In this document: in pieces, positions 52,015-61,228 of the stretch
Numbering within the stretch: the first letter of the stretch is position 1
Layout of the letters: each line of letters begins with the position of its first letter
DNA from: DATAUD01 sp035511075
GTDB lineage: Bacteria; Verrucomicrobiota; Verrucomicrobiia; Limisphaerales; Palsa-1400
Length of the DNA: 64,000 nucleotides
Direction: 5' to 3'
NCBI GenBank assembly: GCA_035511075.1
Contig: DATKFW010000002.1
Location: 62,001-126,000 of the forward strand
Position numbers and translations under genes: made by a program
The notes under the pieces: generated by a model
What the model was told of the DNA's origin: nothing
The model's database searches: none
Seen by the model: only the letters and a program-made list of their open reading frames with translations

Positions 52015-52440
52015 ATGAAAACAAAGAAGCAATCCAAAAATTTGGATCCCCCGGCAGGTGGCTCGGAGGCCTTTGAAGACTTGGTTTTCGCCATTGAGGA
52101 ATGCCTTGCCAAGCCGTCCTACGATTACCAGCGCATCATCATTTTCCAAACCCGCAGTCCGACCCTCGGCCCGCAACTGGCCCGGCGTTCCGGCGCCGCC
52201 CTGGTCGGACCCGCGCGCCCGCTGGATTCAAATTGCGCCTCGGCCCTCGTCATCGTCGAAAAAGCGGCCAATTGCAGCCTGGAAATGCTGGAATCGATAG
52301 TGGTTTTCGTCAATCGAACCCGTGGAGTGGTGGTGCTGCTGACCACCCCAGCGACTTTCACGAGGTGGCACGACCGTTGGCGCATCGTGGCCGCCCAAAT
52401 CCGTCGCCGCACCCACCTCACCATTGATTTCAACCGATGA
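52015..52440 (+). CDS. Hypothetical protein controlled by the triple operator
   Basis: 141 residues, not recognised. No signal peptide or membrane helix. The central part alternates strands and helices (YQRIIIFQTRSPTLGPQLAR, NCASALVIVEKAANCSLEML, VFVNRTRGVVVLLTTPATF), a Rossmann-like order similar to small NTPase or HNH-accessory folds without a visible P-loop. Start ATG lies 10 bases after the third operator. The stop overlaps the MFS gene start. It may be the first early gene of the phage-like element or a host gene that borrowed its promoter. Confidence 0.55.
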   Translation: MKTKKQSKNLDPPAGGSEAFEDLVFAIEECLAKPSYDYQRIIIFQTRSPTLGPQLARRSGAALVGPARPLDSNCASALVIVEKAANCSLEMLESIVVFVNRTRGVVVLLTTPATFTRWHDRWRIVAAQIRRRTHLTIDFNR

Positions 52441-53738
52441 ATCGGGCATCTTCCCCGGCGACGAAGGAAAAAAACGAAATGTCGTCTCTGCAGCCCGTTC
52501 ATCGGGGCATCACATCCCCAATATTGAAGTCCGCCGTGCTCGCGGTCGAAGCCCTCAATTCCCTGGCCACAACCTACTTTTTTTACTACCTGTACTTCTT
52601 TACGAAGGCGCGGTTTCAATTCGGGGCGCTTCAGAATCTGTGGCTTGCGGCGCTCTTGGGGTTTCTTTACGCCTTCGGTTCGTATTGCGGCGGCCGCTAC
52701 GCCCAAAAATTCGGCTACTTCTCTTCTATCGAGATTGGGATTTCGACGATGCTCGTCGCCTTTTTAATGTGCGCATTCGTGGCGCCATGGTGGTTGATTG
52801 TGGGTCTGGCGATGATCGGGACGGTCGGTATGTCTTTTACGTGGCCGGCGGTGGAGGCGCTCGTGAGCGAGGGGGAATTGCCGGCGCGACTGCCGGCAAT
52901 GGTGGGTCTGTATAACTTTATCTGGTCGATGGCGGGCGCGTTTGCCTATTTTACCGGCGGCGCAATGATGGAAAAATGGGGGACGCGAACGATCTTTTTT
53001 CTGCCGGCCGGCCTCCTGGCCATTGAGTTGGGCCTTATCGTTTGGGTCGAGATTGCTTCCCGGCGGCATTTCGCGCCCAAGCCTGAAGTAGTTTGGCCGA
53101 TGCTTCATGCAGAGTTGACGGGTTACAAATCGTCTGTTTCTCCCCAAACATTTCTGAACATGGCATGGGTCGCCAATCCGATGGCCTACCTCGCGATCAA
53201 TACGGTCGTCGCCACAATTCCGAGCCTTGCGGCGCGCATGAATTTTTCGCGGATGCTGGCGGGTTTCGTATGCTCGATTTGGCTGTTCACACGCACGGCG
53301 ACCTTTGTGGCGCTGCGGTTTTGGCCGGGGTGGCATTATCGGTTTTGTTTCCTGGCATCGGCCTATGGTGCGATGATTCTTTCATTTGCGGGGATTCTTC
53401 TGGCTCCAAATCCGTGGATGCTGGTGCCAGCGGAAATCCTTTTTGGGGTGGCGCTGGGATTGATCTACTACTCGTCGCTCTTCTATTCCATGGATGTTGG
53501 AGACACAAAAGGCGAGCACGGTGGAATTCACGAGGCGGTGATCGGTTTGGGCAACGGCATGGGACCGGCCATCGCGGCGCTGGCCCTGACGTTTTTCCCC
53601 GGCTTTCGAGGCAGCGGAACATGCGCGGTGTGCGCTTTCATGGTGTTGGGATTGGTTGGTATTTCCTGGATGCGGTTTGGAACCTTTCGGATCAAAGGGG
53701 CCAGGGGCACCAATCTTGCGTCGCCGGACCGCCTCTGA
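52437..53738 (+). CDS. MFS transporter
   Basis: 433 residues with about 12 hydrophobic helices, including LNSLATTYFFYYLYFF, LLGFLYAFGSYCGGRYAQKF (loop 2-3 type motif), FLMCAFVAPWWLIVGLAMIG and the late AIAALALTFFPGFRGSGTCA. The first ATG overlaps the upstream stop. A second ATG at 52479, preceded by AAGGA, may be the true start and would remove 14 polar residues. Inner-membrane permease; substrate unknown. Confidence 0.85.
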   Translation: MNRASSPATKEKNEMSSLQPVHRGITSPILKSAVLAVEALNSLATTYFFYYLYFFTKARFQFGALQNLWLAALLGFLYAFGSYCGGRYAQKFGYFSSIEIGISTMLVAFLMCAFVAPWWLIVGLAMIGTVGMSFTWPAVEALVSEGELPARLPAMVGLYNFIWSMAGAFAYFTGGAMMEKWGTRTIFFLPAGLLAIELGLIVWVEIASRRHFAPKPEVVWPMLHAELTGYKSSVSPQTFLNMAWVANPMAYLAINTVVATIPSLAARMNFSRMLAGFVCSIWLFTRTATFVALRFWPGWHYRFCFLASAYGAMILSFAGILLAPNPWMLVPAEILFGVALGLIYYSSLFYSMDVGDTKGEHGGIHEAVIGLGNGMGPAIAALALTFFPGFRGSGTCAVCAFMVLGLVGISWMRFGTFRIKGARGTNLASPDRL

Positions 53739-53829
53739 GAAAACAATCCGCTGATGTCGCGCCGCGAACGCTGTGAAAGCCGCTTTACTGGCGGGGGAAT
53801 GTTTGCCAGCTTTCTCACCGGATTCCGAC

Positions 53830-54936
53830 ATGACGATGCCCATCGATTTGACGAAGTTAAGAGTTCTCCCGCTCTGCCAACGGCAGAGCCAGGCGCGCTT
53901 GGACTGTGTATTGGTCGATCCCGAATCGCCGCCACCGCGCTGCTCGCCGGCCAATGTGGCCCTCATTCGCCAATGCGCCCGACTAATTGCGCAGGCCCGC
54001 GCAAAAAAGGCGTCAGTCATGCTAATCTTCGGGGCGCATCTGATTAAAAATGGCGCAGCCGCGATTGTGCGCCGTTTTCTGGAAAAAAACTGGCTCACCC
54101 ACCTCGCCACCAACGGCGCCGGGGCCATTCACGATTGGGAGTTTGCCTTCGCCGGCGTGTCCACCGAACTCGTCAGGGATAACGTAGCCTCCGGCACCTT
54201 CGGCGCGTGGAATGAAACCGGGCGGAACATCCAACTGGCGTTGCTGGCCGGCGCTTTAAATGACGAAGGGTTTGGGCGTTCCATTGGAAAATTTATCAGG
54301 CAGGACGGCGTGAAATTGCCTGCCCAAAAAAACCTCCACAGATCTGTAAAGAACGCCCCGTCCCACCGGCTGGCCCCGGCGCGGGCCGAATTGCTTCATG
54401 CCATGCGCGCGCATCGCCTCGCCGCCGGACGCCACAAGGTCCTTCACCCTTGCAAAGAGAACAGCGTGTTCGCACAATGTTTTCAACGGGACATCCCCCT
54501 GACCGTTCATCCCGGCATCGGCTACGACATCATTTCCAATCATCCGATGTTCAATGGCGCCGCGGTTGGACGCGCTGCGGACACTGATTTTCGGCTTTTT
54601 GGCGGGGGGGTCGAAGGCCTGGATGGCGGCGTGGTTTTATCTGTCGGCTCGGCGATCATGGGGCCGCAGGTATTCGAGAAGAGCCTTAGTTGTGTCAATA
54701 ATTTGAGATTGCAGGCCGGCCGTCCCGTGGTGCGCGGACATCATATTTTTGTAGTTGACTTGCAGGATGGCGGGCGCTGGGACTGGTCCCGGGGCGAGCC
54801 GCCGAAGGACAATCCAGCCTATTACCTGCGCTTTTGCAAGAGCTATTCCCGCATGGGAGGGACGATGCATTACGCGCAACTCGACAACGTCGTTTTTCTT
54901 CACCATCTGTTGCGGGAACTGCAAAGACGCGGCTAA
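53830..54936 (+). CDS. Deoxyhypusine-synthase-like family protein
   Basis: 368 residues from ATG 53830; the open frame begins earlier, but MPIDLTKLRVLPL is the family-like start. Conserved-looking blocks: LIFGAHLIKNGAAAIVRRFL, WLTHLATNGAGAIHDWEFAF, HPGIGYDIISNHP, DGGVVLSVGSAIMGPQVFEK and MHYAQLDNVVFLHHLLREL. Gly-rich loops and a helix after GAGAIHD suggest an NAD-binding Rossmann fold similar to deoxyhypusine/homospermidine synthase relatives. Such proteins are common in Planctomycetota and Verrucomicrobiota but not characterised. Assignment by recalled pattern only. It is convergent with the ATP-grasp-like gene (4-base overlap). Confidence 0.6.
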   Translation: MTMPIDLTKLRVLPLCQRQSQARLDCVLVDPESPPPRCSPANVALIRQCARLIAQARAKKASVMLIFGAHLIKNGAAAIVRRFLEKNWLTHLATNGAGAIHDWEFAFAGVSTELVRDNVASGTFGAWNETGRNIQLALLAGALNDEGFGRSIGKFIRQDGVKLPAQKNLHRSVKNAPSHRLAPARAELLHAMRAHRLAAGRHKVLHPCKENSVFAQCFQRDIPLTVHPGIGYDIISNHPMFNGAAVGRAADTDFRLFGGGVEGLDGGVVLSVGSAIMGPQVFEKSLSCVNNLRLQAGRPVVRGHHIFVVDLQDGGRWDWSRGEPPKDNPAYYLRFCKSYSRMGGTMHYAQLDNVVFLHHLLRELQRRG

Positions 54937-56270
54937 ACCGAACACGGCGCGAGGATGGCGGTGCTCATGCCGTGAATGATTTTCTTGTCGGCGGGACAGA
55001 TGGTGGCCAGCACGCCCGAAAGATTTGCCCGCGCGGCGTCGCCCCTGCCGACAACGAAATAGTATGGGCAAAGTCGAACCCGCCCCGGCATAGCGACAGT
55101 CTGGTCCTTCTCGAAGTCAAACCATTGCGCCTGGACCAGGTCCGGCTTGTAGTAGCGCTGCAAGACATAGGGCGACGTGGGAAAGGAGGCGATGGCGGCA
55201 TCCACAGCGGCGGCCCAATCGGCAGTGGACAAATCGCTGCCGAGATGCACTCCGCGCGCTCCCCACGCTTTGTCGGAAAAGCCGGACACTTTCAAGATCA
55301 ATTCCCGCTCGCGCTGGGAGAGGGCCTTGAGTTGCTGCCAATCGGTCAGGTTTAATTCAGGCAGCGCGCCCTGCGGCGGCAGTGGTGTGGGATCGACAAT
55401 CCAGGTGTAGGGCGCCAGCGCCTGCAAACGCTGGAAGAAGCGCTCTCCCAATTCCTGCCGCCAAAAGCCGCGCAAATGCCGGTTCCACAGCAGGCCAAAG
55501 AGCATCTTCTCCTCGAAAATCGGCTTGGGCGGCGCCGTCAGGTGAATTCCTCCCGCCAAGGCCGCGTCAATAATCTGCTTTGAATTTGGAACGTTTGACA
55601 GGTCGAACAGTTCGAAGAACCGATAAACCGCCTCGCCGCTCCTGAAATCGGCGAAGCGCCCGTCGCGCACTTGAAATCTTCCTCCGAGTTGGCCCGCCAG
55701 CCAGTCCATTTCAGGCCGGTAGGTTTGCGCCTCGTCCGAAATGACGATGTTGACGGCGGGCGCGTCGTCGAAGATGCCGGCGAAGCCTTGCGTCATGCCG
55801 GTAGCGCCGCCAATGACCGGGGCCCCGCCATTTTGCATCGCGGAATAGGTCTGGTTGAGCCACGCCGTCAAACCGATGCCGCCGGGAACACTGTCCAACT
55901 CAGTGATGTGCGGGCCGTTTTCAGTCAAGATGATATCCGGTCGGATGACGCGCGGGAGGTCGTTCTTAAAAATGGCGTTTCGCTGGGCCTCCAACACTGC
56001 GGCCGGCTTGCCTTGGTCGAGCCAGCCGGCGACCCAGGACGGCTGTCTGCCCGCCAGGCTCTGACGATAAAGCAGGTTGACGCTACGATTAAACTGCAAG
56101 AGCACCCGGCCCAGGTCTTCGAGTTCCGCGGCCAATTCGGGGCTGAGGCGAAACGGGGTGGGAGAAACGCGCCAATCATGGCCGCTGAAGAATCCTTCTT
56201 TAGGCACCCGGGCGCGGACGAACCGCGCCCGGTCCGCCGGGCTGTCCAACTTGGAGGGTGAAGGATTCAT
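54933..56270 (-). CDS. Uncharacterised ATP-grasp-like protein
   Basis: 445 residues, cytoplasmic. I do not recognise a named family. ILTENGPHITELDSVPGGIGLTAW resembles the metal/substrate part of ATP-grasp ligases, and VLQRYYKPDLVQAQWFDFEK with VRLCPYYFVV resembles their C-terminal ATP-binding strand. LILKVSGFSDKAWGARGVHL could supply the ATP-binding Lys and Gly loop. The gene begins 6 bases after proA stops, on the same strand, so it is probably cotranscribed with proline synthesis. An amide- or peptide-bond-forming role is a guess. Confidence 0.6.
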   Translation of the reverse strand: MNPSPSKLDSPADRARFVRARVPKEGFFSGHDWRVSPTPFRLSPELAAELEDLGRVLLQFNRSVNLLYRQSLAGRQPSWVAGWLDQGKPAAVLEAQRNAIFKNDLPRVIRPDIILTENGPHITELDSVPGGIGLTAWLNQTYSAMQNGGAPVIGGATGMTQGFAGIFDDAPAVNIVISDEAQTYRPEMDWLAGQLGGRFQVRDGRFADFRSGEAVYRFFELFDLSNVPNSKQIIDAALAGGIHLTAPPKPIFEEKMLFGLLWNRHLRGFWRQELGERFFQRLQALAPYTWIVDPTPLPPQGALPELNLTDWQQLKALSQRERELILKVSGFSDKAWGARGVHLGSDLSTADWAAAVDAAIASFPTSPYVLQRYYKPDLVQAQWFDFEKDQTVAMPGRVRLCPYYFVVGRGDAARANLSGVLATICPADKKIIHGMSTAILAPCSV

Positions 56271-56276
56271 GCCGGG

Positions 56277-57563
56277 TCAGGTTCGCAATTGCCCGTTACC
56301 GAATCCAAGCCATTTGTAAGAGGTCAGTTCTTCCAATCCCATTGGGCCGCGCGCGCCGATCTTATCAGTGCTGATGCCGATCTCGGCGCCCATGCCAAAT
56401 TCTCCGCCGTCGGTGAACCGCGTCGAGGCATTCCAATAAACCGCCGCCGAATCGACTCGTGCTAAAAACTCTCGCGCATGACTCTCGTCGCCCGTGACAA
56501 TGCTGTCCGAATGGGCCGAGCCGTAATAGTTGATGTGATCAATCGCTTCGCCCACTGTATCGACGACGCGGATGTTTAAAATCAAGTCGTTGTATTCGGT
56601 GAAAAAGTCCTGGTCCGAGGCGGACTTGATCACGCTATCGGGATGCGGGAGGCTGGTTTCGAGAATTTTCCGGGAGGCATCATCCGCGCGCATCTCGACC
56701 TTCCTGTCGTTCAGACGACGTCCGATGATCGGAAGGAACGCCGGCGCGACGGACCTGTCCACAAGCAATGTTTCCATCGAGTTGCAGACGGCTGCCCGCT
56801 GGCATTTCGCGTTGAAGACGATTTCCTCGGCCATTTTCAAGTCTGCCGCGGCATCGACGAACACGTGGCAGACCCCCTTGTAATGTTTGATCACCGGCAC
56901 CTTTGAACAATCGGTCACGGCGCGAATCAAGCCTTCGCCGCCACGGGGCATGCAAAGGTCGATGTATTGCGTCAACGATAACAATTCCCTGACCGCCTCG
57001 CGGTCTGCCGTCGGGACAACCTGGATGGCGTGGCGCGGGAAGGAGGGCAGGTGGCGGACGGCGGCATCCAACATCGTTTCGGCGATGGTTTGATTGGAAT
57101 GGAGCGCTTCCCGGCCGCCGCGCAAAATGACGGCGTTGCCGGATTTGAAACACAATCCGGCGGCGTCGGCGGTGACGTTGGGGCGCGATTCGTAAATGAT
57201 GACGATGACGCCAATGGGCGTGGAAATTCTCTGCAAACGCAATCCGTTCGGTCGCACGCGCTCATCGAGCACGCGGCCAACCGGATCAGGCAGGGCGGCC
57301 ACTTCGCGCAGACCCTGGGCCATGGCGGCGACGCGTTCGTCGTCCAGTTTCAAACGGTCAAGCATCGCGGCGGAAAGGCCGGTTTGGGCGGCGTTTTCCA
57401 TATCAGTGGCATTGGCTTGTTGGATGGCGGCACGGCTTTCCTCAATGGCAGATGCCATTGCCAACAGGCAATCATTCTTCTGAGGGGTTGTCAACTGGGC
57501 CAAATGACGCGAAGCTTCCCTGGCTTGCCGGCCCAGGCGCGTCATTTGTTCTGTCAACGTCAT
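56277..57563 (-). CDS. proA: Glutamate-5-semialdehyde dehydrogenase (gamma-glutamyl phosphate reductase)
   Basis: 428 residues, normal length. Second step of proline synthesis: NADPH-dependent reduction of gamma-glutamyl phosphate. Signatures: the ALDH-fold PIGVIVIIYESRPNVTADAA, SGNAVILRGGREALHSN, and the catalytic Cys in NAKCQRAAVCNSMETLL, and the end region TRFTDGGEFGMGAEIGISTD with GLEELTSYKW. No proB lies next to it. It is followed by the ATP-grasp-like gene in a probable operon. Confidence 0.97.
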   Translation of the reverse strand: MTLTEQMTRLGRQAREASRHLAQLTTPQKNDCLLAMASAIEESRAAIQQANATDMENAAQTGLSAAMLDRLKLDDERVAAMAQGLREVAALPDPVGRVLDERVRPNGLRLQRISTPIGVIVIIYESRPNVTADAAGLCFKSGNAVILRGGREALHSNQTIAETMLDAAVRHLPSFPRHAIQVVPTADREAVRELLSLTQYIDLCMPRGGEGLIRAVTDCSKVPVIKHYKGVCHVFVDAAADLKMAEEIVFNAKCQRAAVCNSMETLLVDRSVAPAFLPIIGRRLNDRKVEMRADDASRKILETSLPHPDSVIKSASDQDFFTEYNDLILNIRVVDTVGEAIDHINYYGSAHSDSIVTGDESHAREFLARVDSAAVYWNASTRFTDGGEFGMGAEIGISTDKIGARGPMGLEELTSYKWLGFGNGQLRT

Positions 57564-57606
57564 TGCGGCAGCTTAAGCCAATTCAGGTGGGGATTCCAGT
57601 CCGGGG

Positions 57607-58338
57607 TCACTTTTCCTTGCGCGGCGACCGGCGCAGCCCGTTTTGGAGCAGGAGAACCCACACGACCGCCAGCGCTTCCCAAACGATTTTTCGCGACATC
57701 TTTGAGCAACCTTGGAAACGCTCGGTAAAGATGATCGGGATTTCGACGATTTTCATTCCCTTGCGCCAGATTTTGTGCGTCAACTCGATCTGAAAGCTGT
57801 AGCCGTTGGACCGGACAGCATCCAGATGGATCATTTGCAAGGCGCGGCGGCGGAAGCACTTGAATCCACCAGTGGGGTCGGTAAAAGGCATGCCGGTGAT
57901 AATACGGACGTAACGGGCGGCGCCGGTGCTGAGCAGGAGGCGTTTCAGCGGCCAATTGATGACGCGTATGCCATGGCAATAACGGGAACCCAGGACCAAA
58001 TCGGCATCCTGCGCCGCCTCGATGAACCGGGGAATGTCGTCGGGATTGTGGGAGAAATCGCCGTCCATTTCCATGATGAATTCGTAATCGCGTTCCAGCG
58101 CCCAGGCGAAGCCGGCGCAATAGGCGCGGCCCAAGCCGTTTTTCTCCGCGCGATGCAGCACATGGACCGACGGGCTTTTCGCGGCCAATTCGTCCGCGAT
58201 CAGCCCCGTGCCGTCGGGGGAATTATCATCCACCACCAGGAGGTCCACCGGCAAGGGTAGCTGGGAAAGACGTTGGGCCATTGAGGGAAGGTTTTCCCGC
58301 TCATTGTACGTTGGAACGATGATCAGCGTCCTGTTCAT
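57607..58338 (-). CDS. Polyprenol-phosphate mannosyl/glucosyl transferase-like glycosyltransferase (GT2)
   Basis: 243 residues. GT-A fold: LIIVPTYNERENLPSMAQRL, DDNSPDGTG, then the metal-binding MDGDFSHNPDDI, DLVLGSRYCHG, DPTGGFKCFRRRAL and QIELTHKIWRKGMKIVEIP. This is the Dpm1/PpmS pattern: transfer of mannose or glucose from a nucleotide sugar to polyprenol phosphate. No C-terminal membrane pair is present, so it is peripheral to the inner membrane. It lies 43 bases before proA on the same strand. Confidence 0.92.
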   Translation of the reverse strand: MNRTLIIVPTYNERENLPSMAQRLSQLPLPVDLLVVDDNSPDGTGLIADELAAKSPSVHVLHRAEKNGLGRAYCAGFAWALERDYEFIMEMDGDFSHNPDDIPRFIEAAQDADLVLGSRYCHGIRVINWPLKRLLLSTGAARYVRIITGMPFTDPTGGFKCFRRRALQMIHLDAVRSNGYSFQIELTHKIWRKGMKIVEIPIIFTERFQGCSKMSRKIVWEALAVVWVLLLQNGLRRSPRKEK

Positions 58339-58391
58339 GGTGCGATTAGCGCCATGAGGAGAGCCAATTCGACCCTAAAGTTCAAGGCGCA

Positions 58392-58412
58392 AATCCGGCA
58401 GTGCGCCGGATT
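58392..58412. repeat. Perfect intergenic hairpin
   Basis: AATCCGGC and GCCGGATT pair over 8 bp around AGTGC in the divergent region between the glycosyltransferase and the TPR gene. No T-run follows, so a terminator is unlikely. Confidence 0.35.
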
Positions 58413-58501
58413 CGGCATGAAAGGAAAGCCGTAAGACAACCGCAAAGCCCACAATTTCACAAGACGCTTCGGGGCGTTTCTGATATTACCTGCCCGGGTG
58501 G

Positions 58502-59251
58502 ATGAATTATATATTGCACTATTTGAACGCGATGGTCCGAAACCCTTTGCTTGGGTTGGTCTTTCTCCTTCAACTCTGGATGTTTGTTGACGCTGTCCGG
58601 CGCGAGGAATGGCTTTGGGCGGTTCTCATTTGGGTTTTCCCCGGTTTCACGGCGCTTTGGTACTTCTTCATGGTCTATCGGGCGGCGACCTCGATAACGC
58701 AGGGTTTCGAGTTGCCGGGCGCCGGAAGCCGGCACCGCATCAAGGAACTGGAAACGTTGATTCATAACCTCGACAAACCCCATCATTATCTTGAATTGGG
58801 CGACATTTACTTCCAAAAAGGGAACCTCGCCAAAGCCGAGGAGAATTATCGCGCGTCCCTGGCCCGCGACCCGGATGACATCGATGCGCGCGCGCATCTG
58901 GGACAATGCCTGCTCCGTCAAAAGAAAGTCGATGAAGCCTCTCCCATTCTTTACAAGGTCTGCATCGAAAATCCCAAACACGACTACGGTTATTCGCTGA
59001 TGGCGTATGCGGAGGCGCTGCAATTGCTGGGCAACGTGGACGCGGCGATTACCGTATGGAAGGAAGTGCTCAAAGACCACAGCTACGCCCGCGCCCACGT
59101 GCAATTAGGCCAGTTGTACATGGGCAACAACCAGCGGGCATTGGCAGAGGCGGAACTCAACGGAGCCATCCATGACGACCGCCAAGCGCCGGCCTTCCAG
59201 CGCAAGCGCGACCGCTTCTGGATCCGGAAAGCCAAAGCAATTTTGCGCTGA
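58502..59251 (+). CDS. Membrane-anchored TPR protein
   Basis: 249 residues. Two N-terminal membrane helices (NPLLGLVFLLQLWMFVDAV and WLWAVLIWVFPGFTALWYFF) are followed by at least three TPR units (HYLELGDIYFQKGNLAKAEE, LGQCLLRQKKVDEASPILYK, YAEALQLLGNVDAAITVWKE). The C-terminus is basic. It resembles verrucomicrobial and planctomycetal proteins annotated only as TPR domain proteins. ATG 58502 lies one codon after a GTG; an ATG at 58532 is the alternative. It ends tail to tail with typA. Confidence 0.8.
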   Translation: MNYILHYLNAMVRNPLLGLVFLLQLWMFVDAVRREEWLWAVLIWVFPGFTALWYFFMVYRAATSITQGFELPGAGSRHRIKELETLIHNLDKPHHYLELGDIYFQKGNLAKAEENYRASLARDPDDIDARAHLGQCLLRQKKVDEASPILYKVCIENPKHDYGYSLMAYAEALQLLGNVDAAITVWKEVLKDHSYARAHVQLGQLYMGNNQRALAEAELNGAIHDDRQAPAFQRKRDRFWIRKAKAILR

Positions 59252-61087
59252 CTAGACCAGCACCGGTTTTGGCGCGCGGGATTGAGCCGCGCGCTTGCGC
59301 TGGTTCTCATCCAGAATTTTCTTGCGCAAGCGCAGGTGTTTCGGCGTCGCTTCAACGTACTCGTCCGGCCCGATGTACTCCAGCGCACGCTCCAGCGACA
59401 TTTTAAACGGCGGGTCCAGTTGGATGCCTTTGCCGTCGCCCTGGGAACGCATGTTGGTCAATCGCTTAGCTTTGCACGGATTGACCGGGATGTCGTTCTC
59501 GCGCGCGTTCTCTCCGACGATCATCCCTTTGTAAATCTTTTCGCCGGGTTCGACCATCAGCCGGCCGCGTTCCTGCACCATGTTGAGGGCGTAGGCCATC
59601 GCCTCGCCATCTTCCATGCTCACAAGCGAGCCGTTTTTGCGGGCGGAAATCTCCCCGCGGTCCGGCCCGTATTCATGGAACAAATGGCTCATCACACCCA
59701 GGCCACGCGTCATGTTAACCATGTCCGTCTCGAATCCAATCAACCCGCGCATCGGAATCAGCGCCTCAATGGTCACCTCGTTGCCATGATGGTCCATGTT
59801 GACGATTTCCGCCTTGCGGCCGGAAAGGTTCTCCATCACGGCGCCCATCGATTCCTTGGGAATTTCCAGGAAGAGCTTTTCGATTGGCTCAAGCAGCCGG
59901 CCCTCCTGATCCTTCTGGTAAATGACTTCAGGGCGCGAAACCAGCACCTCATGGCCTTCGCGACGCATTTGCTCCACCAAGATGGCGATTTGCATCTCGC
60001 CACGGCCGGCGACGTTGAAAATGTTCGGCGCATCGGTCTGCGCAATGCGGAGGGCGACATTGGTGCGGATTTCCTTGGTCAACCGTTCCCAGATATGCCG
60101 CGCCGTGACCAATTTGCCATCCAATCCGGCCAGCGGGCCGTCATTTACGGCAAATTGCATCTGGATGGTCGGCGGGTCAATCGGCACAAAGGGCAAGGGC
60201 TGCCGCGTGACATTGTCCGTGATGGTTTCGCCGATGAACACGTCCTCAAAGCCCGCCACTCCCACGACGTCTCCGGCGTGCGCCTCGGTAATTTCGATCC
60301 GTTTGAGGCCCTCAAAATGGAAAATGGCGGTGATTTTGCCCTCGGTCTTTCTGCCGTCGCCATGAAGGCAGGCCGCCGCATCGCCGATCTTTACCTTGCC
60401 GCTGTAAATCTTTCCGAATGCAATACGTCCCAGGTAATCCGAGTAATCGAGATTGGCGACGAGCATTTTGAATTCCACTCCGGCATGCGCGCGCGGGGCC
60501 GGGATATGTTTGACGATCGCGTCAAAGAGCACGGACATGTCTGTGGCCGGCTCTTTGATGTCGAGCTTGGCGTAGCCTTCCTTGGCGCTAGTATAAACGG
60601 TCGGGAAATCCAACTGTTCATCCGTGGCGTGCAGGGAGACAAAAAGATCGAACACCTCGTCGAGCACCCTGTGCGGGTTGGCGTTTTCGCGGTCGATTTT
60701 ATTGATCACGACGATCGGTTTGGCGCCGGCTTCCAACGCCTTGCGCAGAACGAAGCGAGTCTGCGCCTGCGGGCCGTCGGTGGCATCGACCACCAGCAGC
60801 ACGCCGTCGATCATATTCATGATGCGCTCGACTTCCCCGCCGAAATCCGCATGGCCGGGAGTGTCGACGATGTTGATGTGATAATCCTTGTATTTGAAGG
60901 CCGCGTTCTTGGCGCGGATGGTGATGCCCTTTTCCCGTTCGAGGTCCATGGAATCCATGATGCGTTCCTCGGAGGAAATGGCTTGGTTGGCGCGAAACGT
61001 TCCCGACTGTTTGAGCAGGCAATCCACAAGGGTGGTCTTGCCATGATCAACGTGGGCGATAATTGCAATATTACGAATATGATCCAT
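59252..61087 (-). CDS. typA: Translational GTPase TypA/BipA
   Basis: 611 residues, normal length. G-domain motifs: AHVDHGKTT (G1), a switch I Thr in EKGITIRAKN (G2), DTPGHADFGG (G3), NKID (G4) and TSAKEG (G5). Elongation-factor domains II, III and V follow, and the BipA-specific C-terminal domain ends with ALEYIGPDEYVEATPKHLRL, a family hallmark. It binds 70S ribosomes and helps growth under cold and other stress and 50S assembly. A long antisense frame (59282-61141) is a codon-bias shadow. Confidence 0.98.
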   Translation of the reverse strand: MDHIRNIAIIAHVDHGKTTLVDCLLKQSGTFRANQAISSEERIMDSMDLEREKGITIRAKNAAFKYKDYHINIVDTPGHADFGGEVERIMNMIDGVLLVVDATDGPQAQTRFVLRKALEAGAKPIVVINKIDRENANPHRVLDEVFDLFVSLHATDEQLDFPTVYTSAKEGYAKLDIKEPATDMSVLFDAIVKHIPAPRAHAGVEFKMLVANLDYSDYLGRIAFGKIYSGKVKIGDAAACLHGDGRKTEGKITAIFHFEGLKRIEITEAHAGDVVGVAGFEDVFIGETITDNVTRQPLPFVPIDPPTIQMQFAVNDGPLAGLDGKLVTARHIWERLTKEIRTNVALRIAQTDAPNIFNVAGRGEMQIAILVEQMRREGHEVLVSRPEVIYQKDQEGRLLEPIEKLFLEIPKESMGAVMENLSGRKAEIVNMDHHGNEVTIEALIPMRGLIGFETDMVNMTRGLGVMSHLFHEYGPDRGEISARKNGSLVSMEDGEAMAYALNMVQERGRLMVEPGEKIYKGMIVGENARENDIPVNPCKAKRLTNMRSQGDGKGIQLDPPFKMSLERALEYIGPDEYVEATPKHLRLRKKILDENQRKRAAQSRAPKPVLV

Positions 61088-61228
61088 CTGTCGAGCCTGC
61101 TAATGTGCCTCTTTCCCGGAAAGAGTCAAGGGGACAAATGATTTGGCGCCAATCGCTTACGGAAAACGCTCGATTTTCCCCGCGCATCGGCCCCATTGAC
61201 CGCATGCCTGAAGACCGAGGTTTCATCA

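Noticed and set aside
59282..61141. 619-codon plus-strand frame antisense to typA
   Set aside because: Composition (many His, Arg, Val, Gly) mirrors the complementary strand of a well-conserved GTPase. No domain, no ribosome binding site; typA is certain.
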